A DNA stretch of 64,000 nt from an uncultured Prevotellaceae bacterium (GTDB lineage: Bacteria > Bacteroidota > Bacteroidia > Bacteroidales > Bacteroidaceae): NCBI GenBank assembly GCA_947170495.1, contig CAMVUB010000001.1, positions 1 through 64,000 of the forward strand, given 5' to 3'. The position numbers and the translations under genes are program-made. Of this stretch, positions 51,658-60,472 are shown piece after piece; position 1 is the first letter of the stretch; the number at the start of each line of letters is the position of its first letter. The notes under the pieces are model-generated. The model did not search any database. It was not told the origin of the DNA and saw only the letters and a program-made list of their open reading frames with translations.

Positions 51658-51980
51658 TATGATTCAGGCTACATGACCAAGAAGGAGCTGGAGGCCCGCA
51701 ACGAGGTGAAATGGGAGACCTACACCAAGAAGATTCAGATCGAGGCCCGCGTCCTCGGCGACCTCTCAATGAACCACATCATCCCCGTGGCCACCAGCTA
51801 CCAGAGCTCCCTGCTGAAGAATGTGGAGCGCATGACCGCCGCCTTCCCCGCTGAGAAAGCCGCCGCGCTCAACGCCCGTAACCTGAAGCTCATCGAGGAG
51901 ATTGCCCAGCGCACTGCCACCATCGAGACAAAGGTAGAGGAACTCGTCAGCGCCCGCAAGGTGACCAACAAGATTGCGTA
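51658..51980 (+). pseudogene. C-terminal fragment of type III glutamine synthetase
   Basis: GYMTKKELEARNEVKWETYTKKIQIEARVLGDLSMNHIIPVATSYQSSLLKNVERMTAAFPAEKAAALNARNLKLIEEIAQRT..VEELVSARKVTNKI; the upstream catalytic portion and normal C-terminus are missing. Confidence 0.85.
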
Positions 51981-52039
51981 TTTTGCTTGTCAACAACAAA
52001 AAATAATGCTTTTCGCTCTTTGTTTTGAAAAATAAACCG

Positions 52040-52048
52040 TAACTTTGC
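52040..52048 (+). promoter_or_regulatory. -7-type promoter box of the efflux operon
   Basis: TAACTTTGC with TTTTG upstream. Confidence 0.6.
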
Positions 52049-52122
52049 ACACGCAAAACGAACGTCCGGCGTAAAAAATAAAAGTTTGCGTCAACCGTTG
52101 AGACGAAGGACTCAGATCCGAT

Positions 52123-52183
52123 AAAACGACGGCAGCCGACTTGTGTTCCTCACCAGAGGATGCAACTCGGCTGCCGTCGTTTT
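52123..52183 (+). promoter_or_regulatory. Long structured leader hairpin upstream of the TolC gene
   Basis: AAAACGACGGCAGCCGA / TCGGCTGCCGTCGTTTT perfect 17-bp stem, plus inner TTG/CAA and TCCTC-ACCA-GAGGA. Confidence 0.85.
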
Positions 52184-52224
52184 CGCGTGTGTGATACAAC
52201 CTATAAAAAACAATAAACAAGAAA

Positions 52225-53622
52225 ATGACAAAGCAAAGATTTTCATTACTTCTGCTAAGCCTGCCTCTTGTCCTCAACAGTTGGGGACAGACAGCAGGCC
52301 CATTACCCGAGGCGGCACAGGCCGGCGCCGCTCCTCCGGGATGTCCGATGACACTCGACTCCCTTTTTGCCATTGCCGACCGCAACAGCCAGCAGTTGCG
52401 CATCAGCATGACGGGCGCAGCGTCATCGGGCGAGGCGCTGAAAGCCGCCAAAAGCAATATGTTGCCAGATGTCAACCTTAGCCTTAGCGGGAGCTACATT
52501 GGCACGGCCACTGTGCTGAGCCGTGGTTTCAGCAGCAGCGGCCTGACGACAGTGCCATACGCCATCGGGGTGGGACAGGTGCAGAATGGCCCACAACCTA
52601 CGCCGCATTGGGGCAATGACTTTGTGGCACAGGTGTCGCAGGTGATCTATGCCGGTGGCGGCATAAAGGCTGGTATCCGCATGGCAGAGCTGGGCGAGCA
52701 GATGGCGCTGTTGGATGTGGAGAAGAATCGGCAGGAGGTACGTTTCCTGATAGTGGGGCACTATCTGGAACTCTGTAAACTCAGCAACGAGCGTGAAGTG
52801 GTGGCCGGGAACATCGAACTCGCGGAACAGCTGCTCACCACCATGCGTGCCCGTCAGGAGCAAGGTATGATGCTCAAGACCGACATCACGCGCTATGAGC
52901 TGCAACTCCAGAGCCTTCGTCTCAGCGAGATACAGCTTCGCGACGCCATGAGCATCATGAACCATCGGATTGTCACATTGCTGCATCTGCCTGAAGCTAC
53001 GGAGATTGTGCCGGCGCAGGCACTTTTGGCCGTAGATGGTATGGAGCATCAGCAGTGGCAGGACATAGCCTCCAGCCAGAACATCGCCATCCAGCAGGCG
53101 CGGCTTGCTTCGGAAATAAGCGAGGCAGAGGTGAAAGCCGTGCGCGCTAAGCAGCTGCCGAGCGTAGCGCTGATAGCCGAAGACCATCTGGGAGGCCCCT
53201 ATGTCAACGACCTCATCCCTGTCAACGCCAATATCAATGCCTGGTTCGTTGGCATAGGCATCAAGTATGACCTTGGCAGTCTCTGGCGCGGGAACCACGA
53301 TGTGCGTAGGGCACATCTCAATGCCCGCCAGAGCATCGAAAAGGTGGCCCTTGCCCGGGAAGGCATCAATCAGGCCGTTCAGGCTGATTACACCAATTGG
53401 CGGACATCCTACGTGGAGGTAGAGACGCAGCGCAAGCAGGTGGAACTGGCCACACAGCACTACGATGTGACGCAGAACCGCTACAACAACGGCCTTGCCC
53501 TGCTCACCGACATGCTCGATGCCAGCAATATGAAGCTCTCTGCTGACATGCACCTTGTCAACGCGCAGATCAACCTTATCTACAATTATTACAAACTAAA
53601 ATTCGATACCAGTTCGTTATGA
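52225..53622 (+). CDS. TolC family outer membrane efflux protein
   Basis: Signal peptide; outer membrane efflux protein repeats. Confidence 0.92.
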   Translation: MTKQRFSLLLLSLPLVLNSWGQTAGPLPEAAQAGAAPPGCPMTLDSLFAIADRNSQQLRISMTGAASSGEALKAAKSNMLPDVNLSLSGSYIGTATVLSRGFSSSGLTTVPYAIGVGQVQNGPQPTPHWGNDFVAQVSQVIYAGGGIKAGIRMAELGEQMALLDVEKNRQEVRFLIVGHYLELCKLSNEREVVAGNIELAEQLLTTMRARQEQGMMLKTDITRYELQLQSLRLSEIQLRDAMSIMNHRIVTLLHLPEATEIVPAQALLAVDGMEHQQWQDIASSQNIAIQQARLASEISEAEVKAVRAKQLPSVALIAEDHLGGPYVNDLIPVNANINAWFVGIGIKYDLGSLWRGNHDVRRAHLNARQSIEKVALAREGINQAVQADYTNWRTSYVEVETQRKQVELATQHYDVTQNRYNNGLALLTDMLDASNMKLSADMHLVNAQINLIYNYYKLKFDTSSL

Positions 53623-54638
53623 AAAAGTACATTTACAATACCGTCGTCATCATCTTGCTCATCATTGGTGCCACCATCGTTGTTATGAATTTCTGGCACT
53701 TCGGCAATGTGGAGTTCACGGACAACGCCCGTGTGCGTCAGCACATCACGCCACAGAACACGCGCGTTCAGGGCTTCATCAAGGAAGTGCGCTTCGAGGA
53801 ATTCCAGCACGTCAGGAAGGGCGACACCCTCGTCGTCATCGAAGATGCAGAGTTCCGCCTGCGCCTTGCTCAGGCTGAGGCCGACCTTGCCCGTGCCATG
53901 GAGGGCACGAAAGCCACCGGCAGCAGCATTGCCACGACCGAAGCAGGAATGCACGTTACCGAAGCCGGCATCGAAGAGGCGCGCGTGAATATGGAGAATG
54001 CCCAGCGCGAGGACGCCCGTTTCGAGGCCCTCCTGAAGCAGGATGCCGTCACGCGTCAGCAATATGACAATGTGCATACCGCTTATCTCGCTGCCAAGGC
54101 CCGCTACGAGCAGGTAGCCCGTTCGCGCACCACACAGACGGCTGTCAAGGCCGAGCAGGGCTACCATCTCTCGGCAGCCCAACAATCCCTCGAGTTGGCC
54201 CGTGCCGCCGTTGATCTCGCCCGTCTCAACCTCTCGTATTGCTACATCATTGCCACCTGCGACGGTGTGGTGGGCACTAAGGATATCCAGGAGGGAATGC
54301 TCGTAGGACCGGGTCAGACGATGGTGAATATTGTAGATGAGAGCAGCCTTTGGGTAGAAGCTAACTACAAGGAGAGCCAATTGCCGAACATCCACGAGGG
54401 CAGCGAGGTGAGCATGACAGCCGATGCTGTCCCGGGTGTTGAGTATAAGGGTCGGGTGGAGCGTCTGAGCGATGCCACCGGCAGCGCCTTCTCGCTCATC
54501 CCGATAGACAATGCCACCGGCAACTTCGTAAAGGTGGAGCAGCGTGTCACCGTACGTATCAGGCTCGAGGACAACAAACCCGAAGATCTGGCCAAACTGC
54601 GTGCAGGATATAACATGGAATGTGAGGTAAAATACTAA
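53619..54638 (+). CDS. HlyD/EmrA family periplasmic adaptor
   Basis: FTDNARVRQHITPQNTRVQGFIKEVRFEEFQHVRKGDTLVVIED; LSYCYIIATCDGVVG. Confidence 0.93.
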   Translation: MKKYIYNTVVIILLIIGATIVVMNFWHFGNVEFTDNARVRQHITPQNTRVQGFIKEVRFEEFQHVRKGDTLVVIEDAEFRLRLAQAEADLARAMEGTKATGSSIATTEAGMHVTEAGIEEARVNMENAQREDARFEALLKQDAVTRQQYDNVHTAYLAAKARYEQVARSRTTQTAVKAEQGYHLSAAQQSLELARAAVDLARLNLSYCYIIATCDGVVGTKDIQEGMLVGPGQTMVNIVDESSLWVEANYKESQLPNIHEGSEVSMTADAVPGVEYKGRVERLSDATGSAFSLIPIDNATGNFVKVEQRVTVRIRLEDNKPEDLAKLRAGYNMECEVKY

Positions 54639-54646
54639 AAAGACCT

Positions 54647-56257
54647 ATGCTGCCCCTTCCTCCTCCCCCTCCTGCGGGCATGGGTTTCTGTATGCCCATG
54701 TTCCGCGACTGGGTGCCAAAGCGCATCCAGCCGTGGATATACGTGGTGTGTGTGATGTGCATCCAGTTCTCCGGCGGTATGTATCTTGGCGCTTTAGCCG
54801 ACATACAAGGCACCACCAACTTCATGCTCGAAGACCTCCTGATGCTGCTTTATGCCAACCTCGCGGGCATGGCCATCTATTTCCCCATGCTCTTCCGCAT
54901 GAAGTTCCGCTTCACCAATCAGCAGCTGCTCATAGGATCAGCCATCGTCATTGCCGTGTGCAACCTCATCACCATCCACTCCACCTTCCTTCCCCTGCTC
55001 ATGGTCGTGTGTTTCATCGAGGGCATGGCTAAACTCCAGGGCACCTTTGAGCACATGAGCAATATCCAGCTGTGGATCACTCCGAGGCGCGACTTTGCCG
55101 TCTTCTTCCCCGTGCTCCATATTGTCCTGCTGTCAGCCATCGAGGGCAGCGCCTTTCTCGCCGCATGGTTCGGCTACCACTTCTCGTGGCAGATGATGCA
55201 TGTGTTCATCGTTGGTGCGATGTGCCTTGTCGTGGCTGTGCAGCTCTTCCTCTGCCGTCCCTTCTGTCCTATGCCCCAGCGCCTGAGCCTCAAGGGCATC
55301 GATATAGGTAGCGGCTTACTCATCAGCCTATTGATGCTTGTGTTGTCGTATATCATGGTCTATGGCGACTACCTGATGTGGATGGACAGCCGCCCGCTGC
55401 GCATCCTCGTGGGCGTGGCCATCTTCCTCACGGGTGTGGTGGTGCATCGCCTGTTACGCGTACGTAATCCATACGTTAATCTCCGCATCTTCCGTGCTCG
55501 CAATGTCATCCCTATCATGATTGTCGTGACCGTGTCGGAGTTCCTGCTGGGTGCAGAGCACACCATGGAGGAGATACTCTGTGCCGAAGTGCTTCGGCTG
55601 GAGGAACACACCAAGGAGGAGCTCTTTCTCTGGGCCCTGCCCGGTGTCTATGTGGGCGTAGCCATCGACCTCCTATGGCTGAAGGTGCTGAAATGGAAAG
55701 TCTGGAAACTCTTCGCCATCGGCTTTGCCTTCATCCTCGCTTATGCCCTGCAGATGTATTTCACACTTGATATGCAGGTGAACATAGAGCAGTTCCGCCT
55801 GCCCATCGTCTGCCGCGGAGCCGCCTATGCCATCCTTGCCGCCACGCTGATGTGGTCACTCGATGAATCGCTCCACGATCTCGAACAGTTCTTCATGGGC
55901 CTCTTCGTCTTCAACATCTTCCACATGTATCTCGCCGGAGCAGCAGGCTATGGCATCTACACGACCCTGTTCTCACACTTCATGAACGACGATATCATGT
56001 GTTATTCCCAGCAGCTGACCCTCACACACATCAATCCCTCGCAGCTGGATTTCGGGGCATTCATGGCGGCCTATGTGAAGAGCATGATGAACGTAGCCAT
56101 CAAACAAGTCTATGGCATCATCATCTGGATCAGCGGCCTGATGGCTGCCGTCTTCTTCCTCCTCGACATCCCCGCCGTACGCACCAATGTTCGCAAAGTA
56201 CCCTTGTGGGCTGTCTTCGGCATCGAATACCTCAGCCGCCATGTGCGAAACAGATAG
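54647..56257 (+). CDS. EmrB-like MFS permease of the tripartite efflux operon
   Basis: Multi-TM ORF directly downstream of TolC and HlyD genes; MFS-like. Confidence 0.82.
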   Translation: MLPLPPPPPAGMGFCMPMFRDWVPKRIQPWIYVVCVMCIQFSGGMYLGALADIQGTTNFMLEDLLMLLYANLAGMAIYFPMLFRMKFRFTNQQLLIGSAIVIAVCNLITIHSTFLPLLMVVCFIEGMAKLQGTFEHMSNIQLWITPRRDFAVFFPVLHIVLLSAIEGSAFLAAWFGYHFSWQMMHVFIVGAMCLVVAVQLFLCRPFCPMPQRLSLKGIDIGSGLLISLLMLVLSYIMVYGDYLMWMDSRPLRILVGVAIFLTGVVVHRLLRVRNPYVNLRIFRARNVIPIMIVVTVSEFLLGAEHTMEEILCAEVLRLEEHTKEELFLWALPGVYVGVAIDLLWLKVLKWKVWKLFAIGFAFILAYALQMYFTLDMQVNIEQFRLPIVCRGAAYAILAATLMWSLDESLHDLEQFFMGLFVFNIFHMYLAGAAGYGIYTTLFSHFMNDDIMCYSQQLTLTHINPSQLDFGAFMAAYVKSMMNVAIKQVYGIIIWISGLMAAVFFLLDIPAVRTNVRKVPLWAVFGIEYLSRHVRNR

Positions 56258-56352
56258 TGGATATAGTGTATAAGTGTACCCTCTCAGATACAGAATTATA
56301 CCATCTTAGAGCAATTATATCGAAAAAAATAAGAGTTTCTTGAAAAAGTGTG

Positions 56353-56361
56353 TACCTTTGC
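56353..56361 (+). promoter_or_regulatory. -7-type box upstream of the glycosidase gene
   Basis: TACCTTTGC. Confidence 0.55.
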
Positions 56362-56444
56362 GGCTGAGTGGGTCTAACGGCAAATAAATTGAAAGTACCG
56401 CACACCGCACAAAGCGTTATACAAAGAAACTAGCCTAATATAAT

Positions 56445-59400
56445 ATGATGAAAAAAAACATTCTCTTGACTCTTATTGTGGCGCTTGTTACCATGCAGGC
56501 ATGGGGACAGGCTGTCATTTTTCCGCAGGAGCAACAGGCGGGAATAGCCACTTCATCGGTCAGCGCTGGCACCTATACGCTATCCAACGACCTGCTCTCT
56601 GCCACTTTCATCCACGCTGACGGCCAGCTGTCCTTTGGCGGATGCGAAGCGATGGGGCTACAACCCGGCAATGAGCTGTTCAGCATCCGCCTCGGCAACG
56701 GTACGGAGGTGGCATCCTCTGCCATGACGCTGAACGATGTGCAACTGGTTACCCTTTCGCCCGACGCCTCTGCCGCCAAGGCATCGCTGAAGCTGCCCGG
56801 CAAAGCGGTGGAAGCAAGCTACAGCTATGGCAACCTTGCGCTGACATGGCGTGCTGTGCTGCGCGACGGCTCCCACTACCTTCGCACGGAGTTGGAACTG
56901 ACGGCAGTGTCCGACGTGGCCATGAATGCCATCATTCCCATGCACTACACCGTGGATAACAATAGCAGCGCGCAGGCCCCAGCCGTAGTGGGCAACACGC
57001 GCGGATCCGTCATCGCCAGTGACAAGATCTTCGCCGGACTGGAAACTCCGATGGGCAAGAACAGCATCGTGGGAGCAGTGAACACGGAGCCCTTTGCCTA
57101 TGGCAACTGGACACGCTCCACCTTCTCTTGGGAGCCTGGATCGGAAACACCTCAGGGTATTCTTAACCTCGGCTTACCAGCCAGCGGTGTTCTCGGTGTG
57201 CAGGGCTATCTGGCCATCCTCGGAAGCGGCACACAGACGGTGACATTCCAGTACACGAGCGGCAACCACCGACTGGACATCGCAGGCGTGGATATCGTGA
57301 ACCTCAGCGGCACCGTGGTGGCCAGCGACTACCACAAGGGTTACACTGGCGGCGCCAAGTCCAAAAACGTCTATACGCTCAACATACCCGAACCTGGATT
57401 CTATCTCGTGCGCTACTTCCGCGACACGGTAACCGATGCACAGGCATCGTTCAACAGCAACGGCACCATCACCTGGAGCTGTCAAGTCATTGCGCCAGAA
57501 CCGGTGTTCGATGGCAACATGGAAGCCAACATCCTGCCCGCGGTTGATGGTGCTGACGATACTAACCTGTCAGACTCATGGACATCAAGCACATGGAGCG
57601 TCATGTCGGAAATTCCGGCAGGCGTGAGCAACCTTGGCTTCACCGCCTCCAATGTGGTGAAGAAGGAGAAGGCAGTAGCCTTCAGTGCCGGCGGCACACT
57701 TAGGGTTACCCTCACTTATTCCAGCGGCAGCCACCGACTTAACATCGTGGGCGTGGATTTGCTGAACGGCGAGGATGAAGTGGTGGCCTCTGACTATCAC
57801 GTAGGCCACACGGGTGGAGCGCACAGCAACAATACATACAGCTTCGCAGTGCCCTCAGCTGGCAATTTCCGACTGCGCTACCTCTGTGAGACGAAGACAG
57901 AATCGATAACCTCATCTGGCAATATCGCCATCACATACGATACTGGCTATCCGTTGCTGTCTGTCGGTGGTACTCGCACCGACACATGGAACACTTCGTC
58001 ATGGAGCGCTCCAGCGGTTGTGCCTGCCCGCATCAATGAACTGGGCTACACTTCTGATCGGATCAAGATGATGGAGAAGACGGTTCGCTTCAACCGCGCC
58101 GGCGGAACGTTCGCGGCGCAGTTCATGTACGCCTCCGGCAATCACGGCCTCACCATCGCCGGTGTGGATCTATTGGATGAAGACGGGAATATCGTCGTCT
58201 CAGACTACCACAGCGGTTTCTCAGGCACTGCCAAGACCGATAATGTCTATTCATTTGTCGTGCCTGCGACCGGCAGCTACACAATCCGCTATTTTGCTGT
58301 CCTCAACCCCAACGGCTCGGACAACACATCATCGGGCAACATCAACCTGAGCTACAACAAGAGCGAATATATCCACCTGCCCGCACCCACACAGACTGAG
58401 TTCAAGGGCGAATGGAGCCGACAGACAACACTGGCTGCCGGCAAGACATGGAAGGTGGGAGCCGTCATTGGTCTCATCGCTCCGGGTCAGGCCCGCCGCT
58501 CATTCCTCTGCTATAGCGAGCGCGAGCGTGCCGTGCCTTGGCGCGCATTCCCGATGTACAACTCGTGGTTCGAGCTGAACATCGACCGCAACAACAGTGC
58601 CGACTACAGCGGTAACTTCACAGAGGCACAATGTGACGAAGTACTCGACCAGTGGAAAACTCACCTCTACGACGCCTACGGCGTGGGTATCGGCTCATTC
58701 ATGTGGGACGACGGATGGGATGAGTACGGCACTTGGGAGTTCAACCCCAACTTCCCCAATGGCTTCCAGCCGCTGAGCGATAAGGCATGGGCCATGAACT
58801 CTCAGATTGGTGCTTGGCTCGGTCCCGTGGGCGGTTACGGCACCAGCGGCAACTACCGCCGCAACTACTGGCGCTCGCGAGGTGGAATGCAACTCTCCAA
58901 CCCCGCCTACTACGAGGTATTCCTCAACCGCACCAGCTTTATGCTCAACAACTACCACTTCAACTTCTTCAAGTTCGACGGCATCAGCGCTCAGTTCAGC
59001 TCCGTAGGACCCGATGCGGGTGCCACGGGCGAAGAGAATGCAGAGGGCATCATCGCTATCGAGCAGGAACTCCGTAAGGTAAAGCCCGACGTGTTCTTCA
59101 ACACCACCGTGGGAACATGGGCATCGCCCTTCTGGTTCCAGGTGAGCGATGCCGTATGGCGTCAGGAGAACGACTGGGGCACCGCCGGCAACCAGGGCAA
59201 CACGCGCGAGCAGTGGATCACATACCGCGACCGCCTCGTCTATCAGAACTACGTGCAAAATTCACCGCTCTGCCCCATCAATGCCATGATGACCCACGGC
59301 TTCATCCTCTCCAACTACGGTGGCGGTGTAGCCAACATGAGCCGTAACTACAACGATGTTCTCCGCGAGATGCGCTGCGCCTTTGCCTGCGGCAGCGAAC

Positions 59401-59972
59401 TGGTGGAGGTCTATGCCGACTTCGCCCTGATGAACAGCATCAATGGCGGTGCACTATGGGGCGACCTAGCCGAGTGCATACGCTGGCAGAAGGCACAGGA
59501 GGATGTGTTGCCCGACGTGCATTGGGTAGGAGGAAACCCGTGGGACGGCAGCCGTGCCAACGTCTATGGTTGGGCATCCTGGAACGGCAGAAAGGCCACC
59601 TTGGCACTGCGCAATCCGGCGGCTTCGGCACAGACGTTCACCACCACACTGCGCGAAGCTCTCGAGATACCGGAATACATCCACACCACCATCACACTCT
59701 CTGATGCCTTCACGCAAAGCGCCCTCAGCGGACTGACCACCGGAACGCCTATTGACATCGACACACCGTTGACGCTCAATCTCGCTGCATCATCAGTATA
59801 TATTTATAATGGTGAGGACGGCAGTAACCCCACCAGCATCAGAGGGCTTGCCAACAAGCAGCCCACTGGCGGCGACTCACTGTGGTACACCCTCGATGGA
59901 CGCTGTCTGCAGGGTAAACCCGCCAAGCAAGGCGTGTATATCAACAACGGCAAGAAAGCAATCATCAAATAG
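56445..59972 (+). CDS. Secreted alpha-galactosidase/alpha-GalNAcase-like glycosidase with triplicated accessory domain
   Basis: Signal peptide; FMWDDGWDEYGTWEFNPNFPNGFQPL..FNFFKFDGI; three copies of SGNHxLxIAGVDxL..SDYHxG..NxYxxxVP; C-terminal WYTLDGRCLQGKPAKQGVYINNGKKAIIK. Confidence 0.7.
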   Translation: MMKKNILLTLIVALVTMQAWGQAVIFPQEQQAGIATSSVSAGTYTLSNDLLSATFIHADGQLSFGGCEAMGLQPGNELFSIRLGNGTEVASSAMTLNDVQLVTLSPDASAAKASLKLPGKAVEASYSYGNLALTWRAVLRDGSHYLRTELELTAVSDVAMNAIIPMHYTVDNNSSAQAPAVVGNTRGSVIASDKIFAGLETPMGKNSIVGAVNTEPFAYGNWTRSTFSWEPGSETPQGILNLGLPASGVLGVQGYLAILGSGTQTVTFQYTSGNHRLDIAGVDIVNLSGTVVASDYHKGYTGGAKSKNVYTLNIPEPGFYLVRYFRDTVTDAQASFNSNGTITWSCQVIAPEPVFDGNMEANILPAVDGADDTNLSDSWTSSTWSVMSEIPAGVSNLGFTASNVVKKEKAVAFSAGGTLRVTLTYSSGSHRLNIVGVDLLNGEDEVVASDYHVGHTGGAHSNNTYSFAVPSAGNFRLRYLCETKTESITSSGNIAITYDTGYPLLSVGGTRTDTWNTSSWSAPAVVPARINELGYTSDRIKMMEKTVRFNRAGGTFAAQFMYASGNHGLTIAGVDLLDEDGNIVVSDYHSGFSGTAKTDNVYSFVVPATGSYTIRYFAVLNPNGSDNTSSGNINLSYNKSEYIHLPAPTQTEFKGEWSRQTTLAAGKTWKVGAVIGLIAPGQARRSFLCYSERERAVPWRAFPMYNSWFELNIDRNNSADYSGNFTEAQCDEVLDQWKTHLYDAYGVGIGSFMWDDGWDEYGTWEFNPNFPNGFQPLSDKAWAMNSQIGAWLGPVGGYGTSGNYRRNYWRSRGGMQLSNPAYYEVFLNRTSFMLNNYHFNFFKFDGISAQFSSVGPDAGATGEENAEGIIAIEQELRKVKPDVFFNTTVGTWASPFWFQVSDAVWRQENDWGTAGNQGNTREQWITYRDRLVYQNYVQNSPLCPINAMMTHGFILSNYGGGVANMSRNYNDVLREMRCAFACGSELVEVYADFALMNSINGGALWGDLAECIRWQKAQEDVLPDVHWVGGNPWDGSRANVYGWASWNGRKATLALRNPAASAQTFTTTLREALEIPEYIHTTITLSDAFTQSALSGLTTGTPIDIDTPLTLNLAASSVYIYNGEDGSNPTSIRGLANKQPTGGDSLWYTLDGRCLQGKPAKQGVYINNGKKAIIK

Positions 59973-60029
59973 AGTCTTACGTTTCATAGATGTAAAAAAC
60001 ATGAAGTGAACAACAAAATAATGTACCCT

Positions 60030-60102
60030 CTATAGTCCCTCGCCTGACCCTCTATAGTGTCTGCGCGTACCCTCTATAGAGGGTCAGGCGAGGGAGTAGT
60101 AG
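60030..60102. repeat. 22-bp-period array with CTATAG cores (4 units)
   Basis: CTATAG centred at 60032.5, 60054.5, 60076.5 and AGTAGTAG at 60098.5. Confidence 0.85.
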
Positions 60103-60137
60103 TGTCTTGTGTGTAGGGATGGGAATAACTTTTGTTG

Positions 60138-60207
60138 AAAACACTACGAACACTACGCAGATGGGAAGGAGAGAAGGATGGCGGGTTGCGTAATGTTCGT
60201 AGTGTTT
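60138..60207. repeat. Inverted repeat (21 bp, one mismatch) between convergent genes
   Basis: AAACACTACGAACACTACGCA ... TGCGTAATGTTCGTAGTGTTT. Confidence 0.85.
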
Positions 60208-60247
60208 AGCGCAAAACTTTTTTCTTTAGATGAACGTGTGAATAGAA

Positions 60248-60453
60248 GGACGCGACCTTTTTGTTTTTCTCACGTGAGAAAAACAATTTGTCACTGATGG
60301 CCAATGCTTTTGTCACGCGTGGCAGATGGTTTTGCCACCAGTGGCAAAAGACGGAAGACCATGCTCTTTCAATCCGAAGACCTAAGGGTTATGAGAAAAA
60401 GCCTTAAGGGTTTTGCGCTGAAGCCCTGATGGTTTTGGGAGAATGTCCTAAGG
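60248..60453. repeat. 22-bp-period array (9-10 units) with variable near-palindromic cores
   Basis: Cores at 22-bp steps: GGACGCGA, TCACGTGA, CACTGATG, CACGCGTG, CACCAGTG, ACCATGCT, ACCTAAGG, CCTTAAGG, CCCTGATG, TCCTAAGG. Confidence 0.88.
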
Positions 60454-60472
60454 GTTTCGGAGTGTGGTGCGT

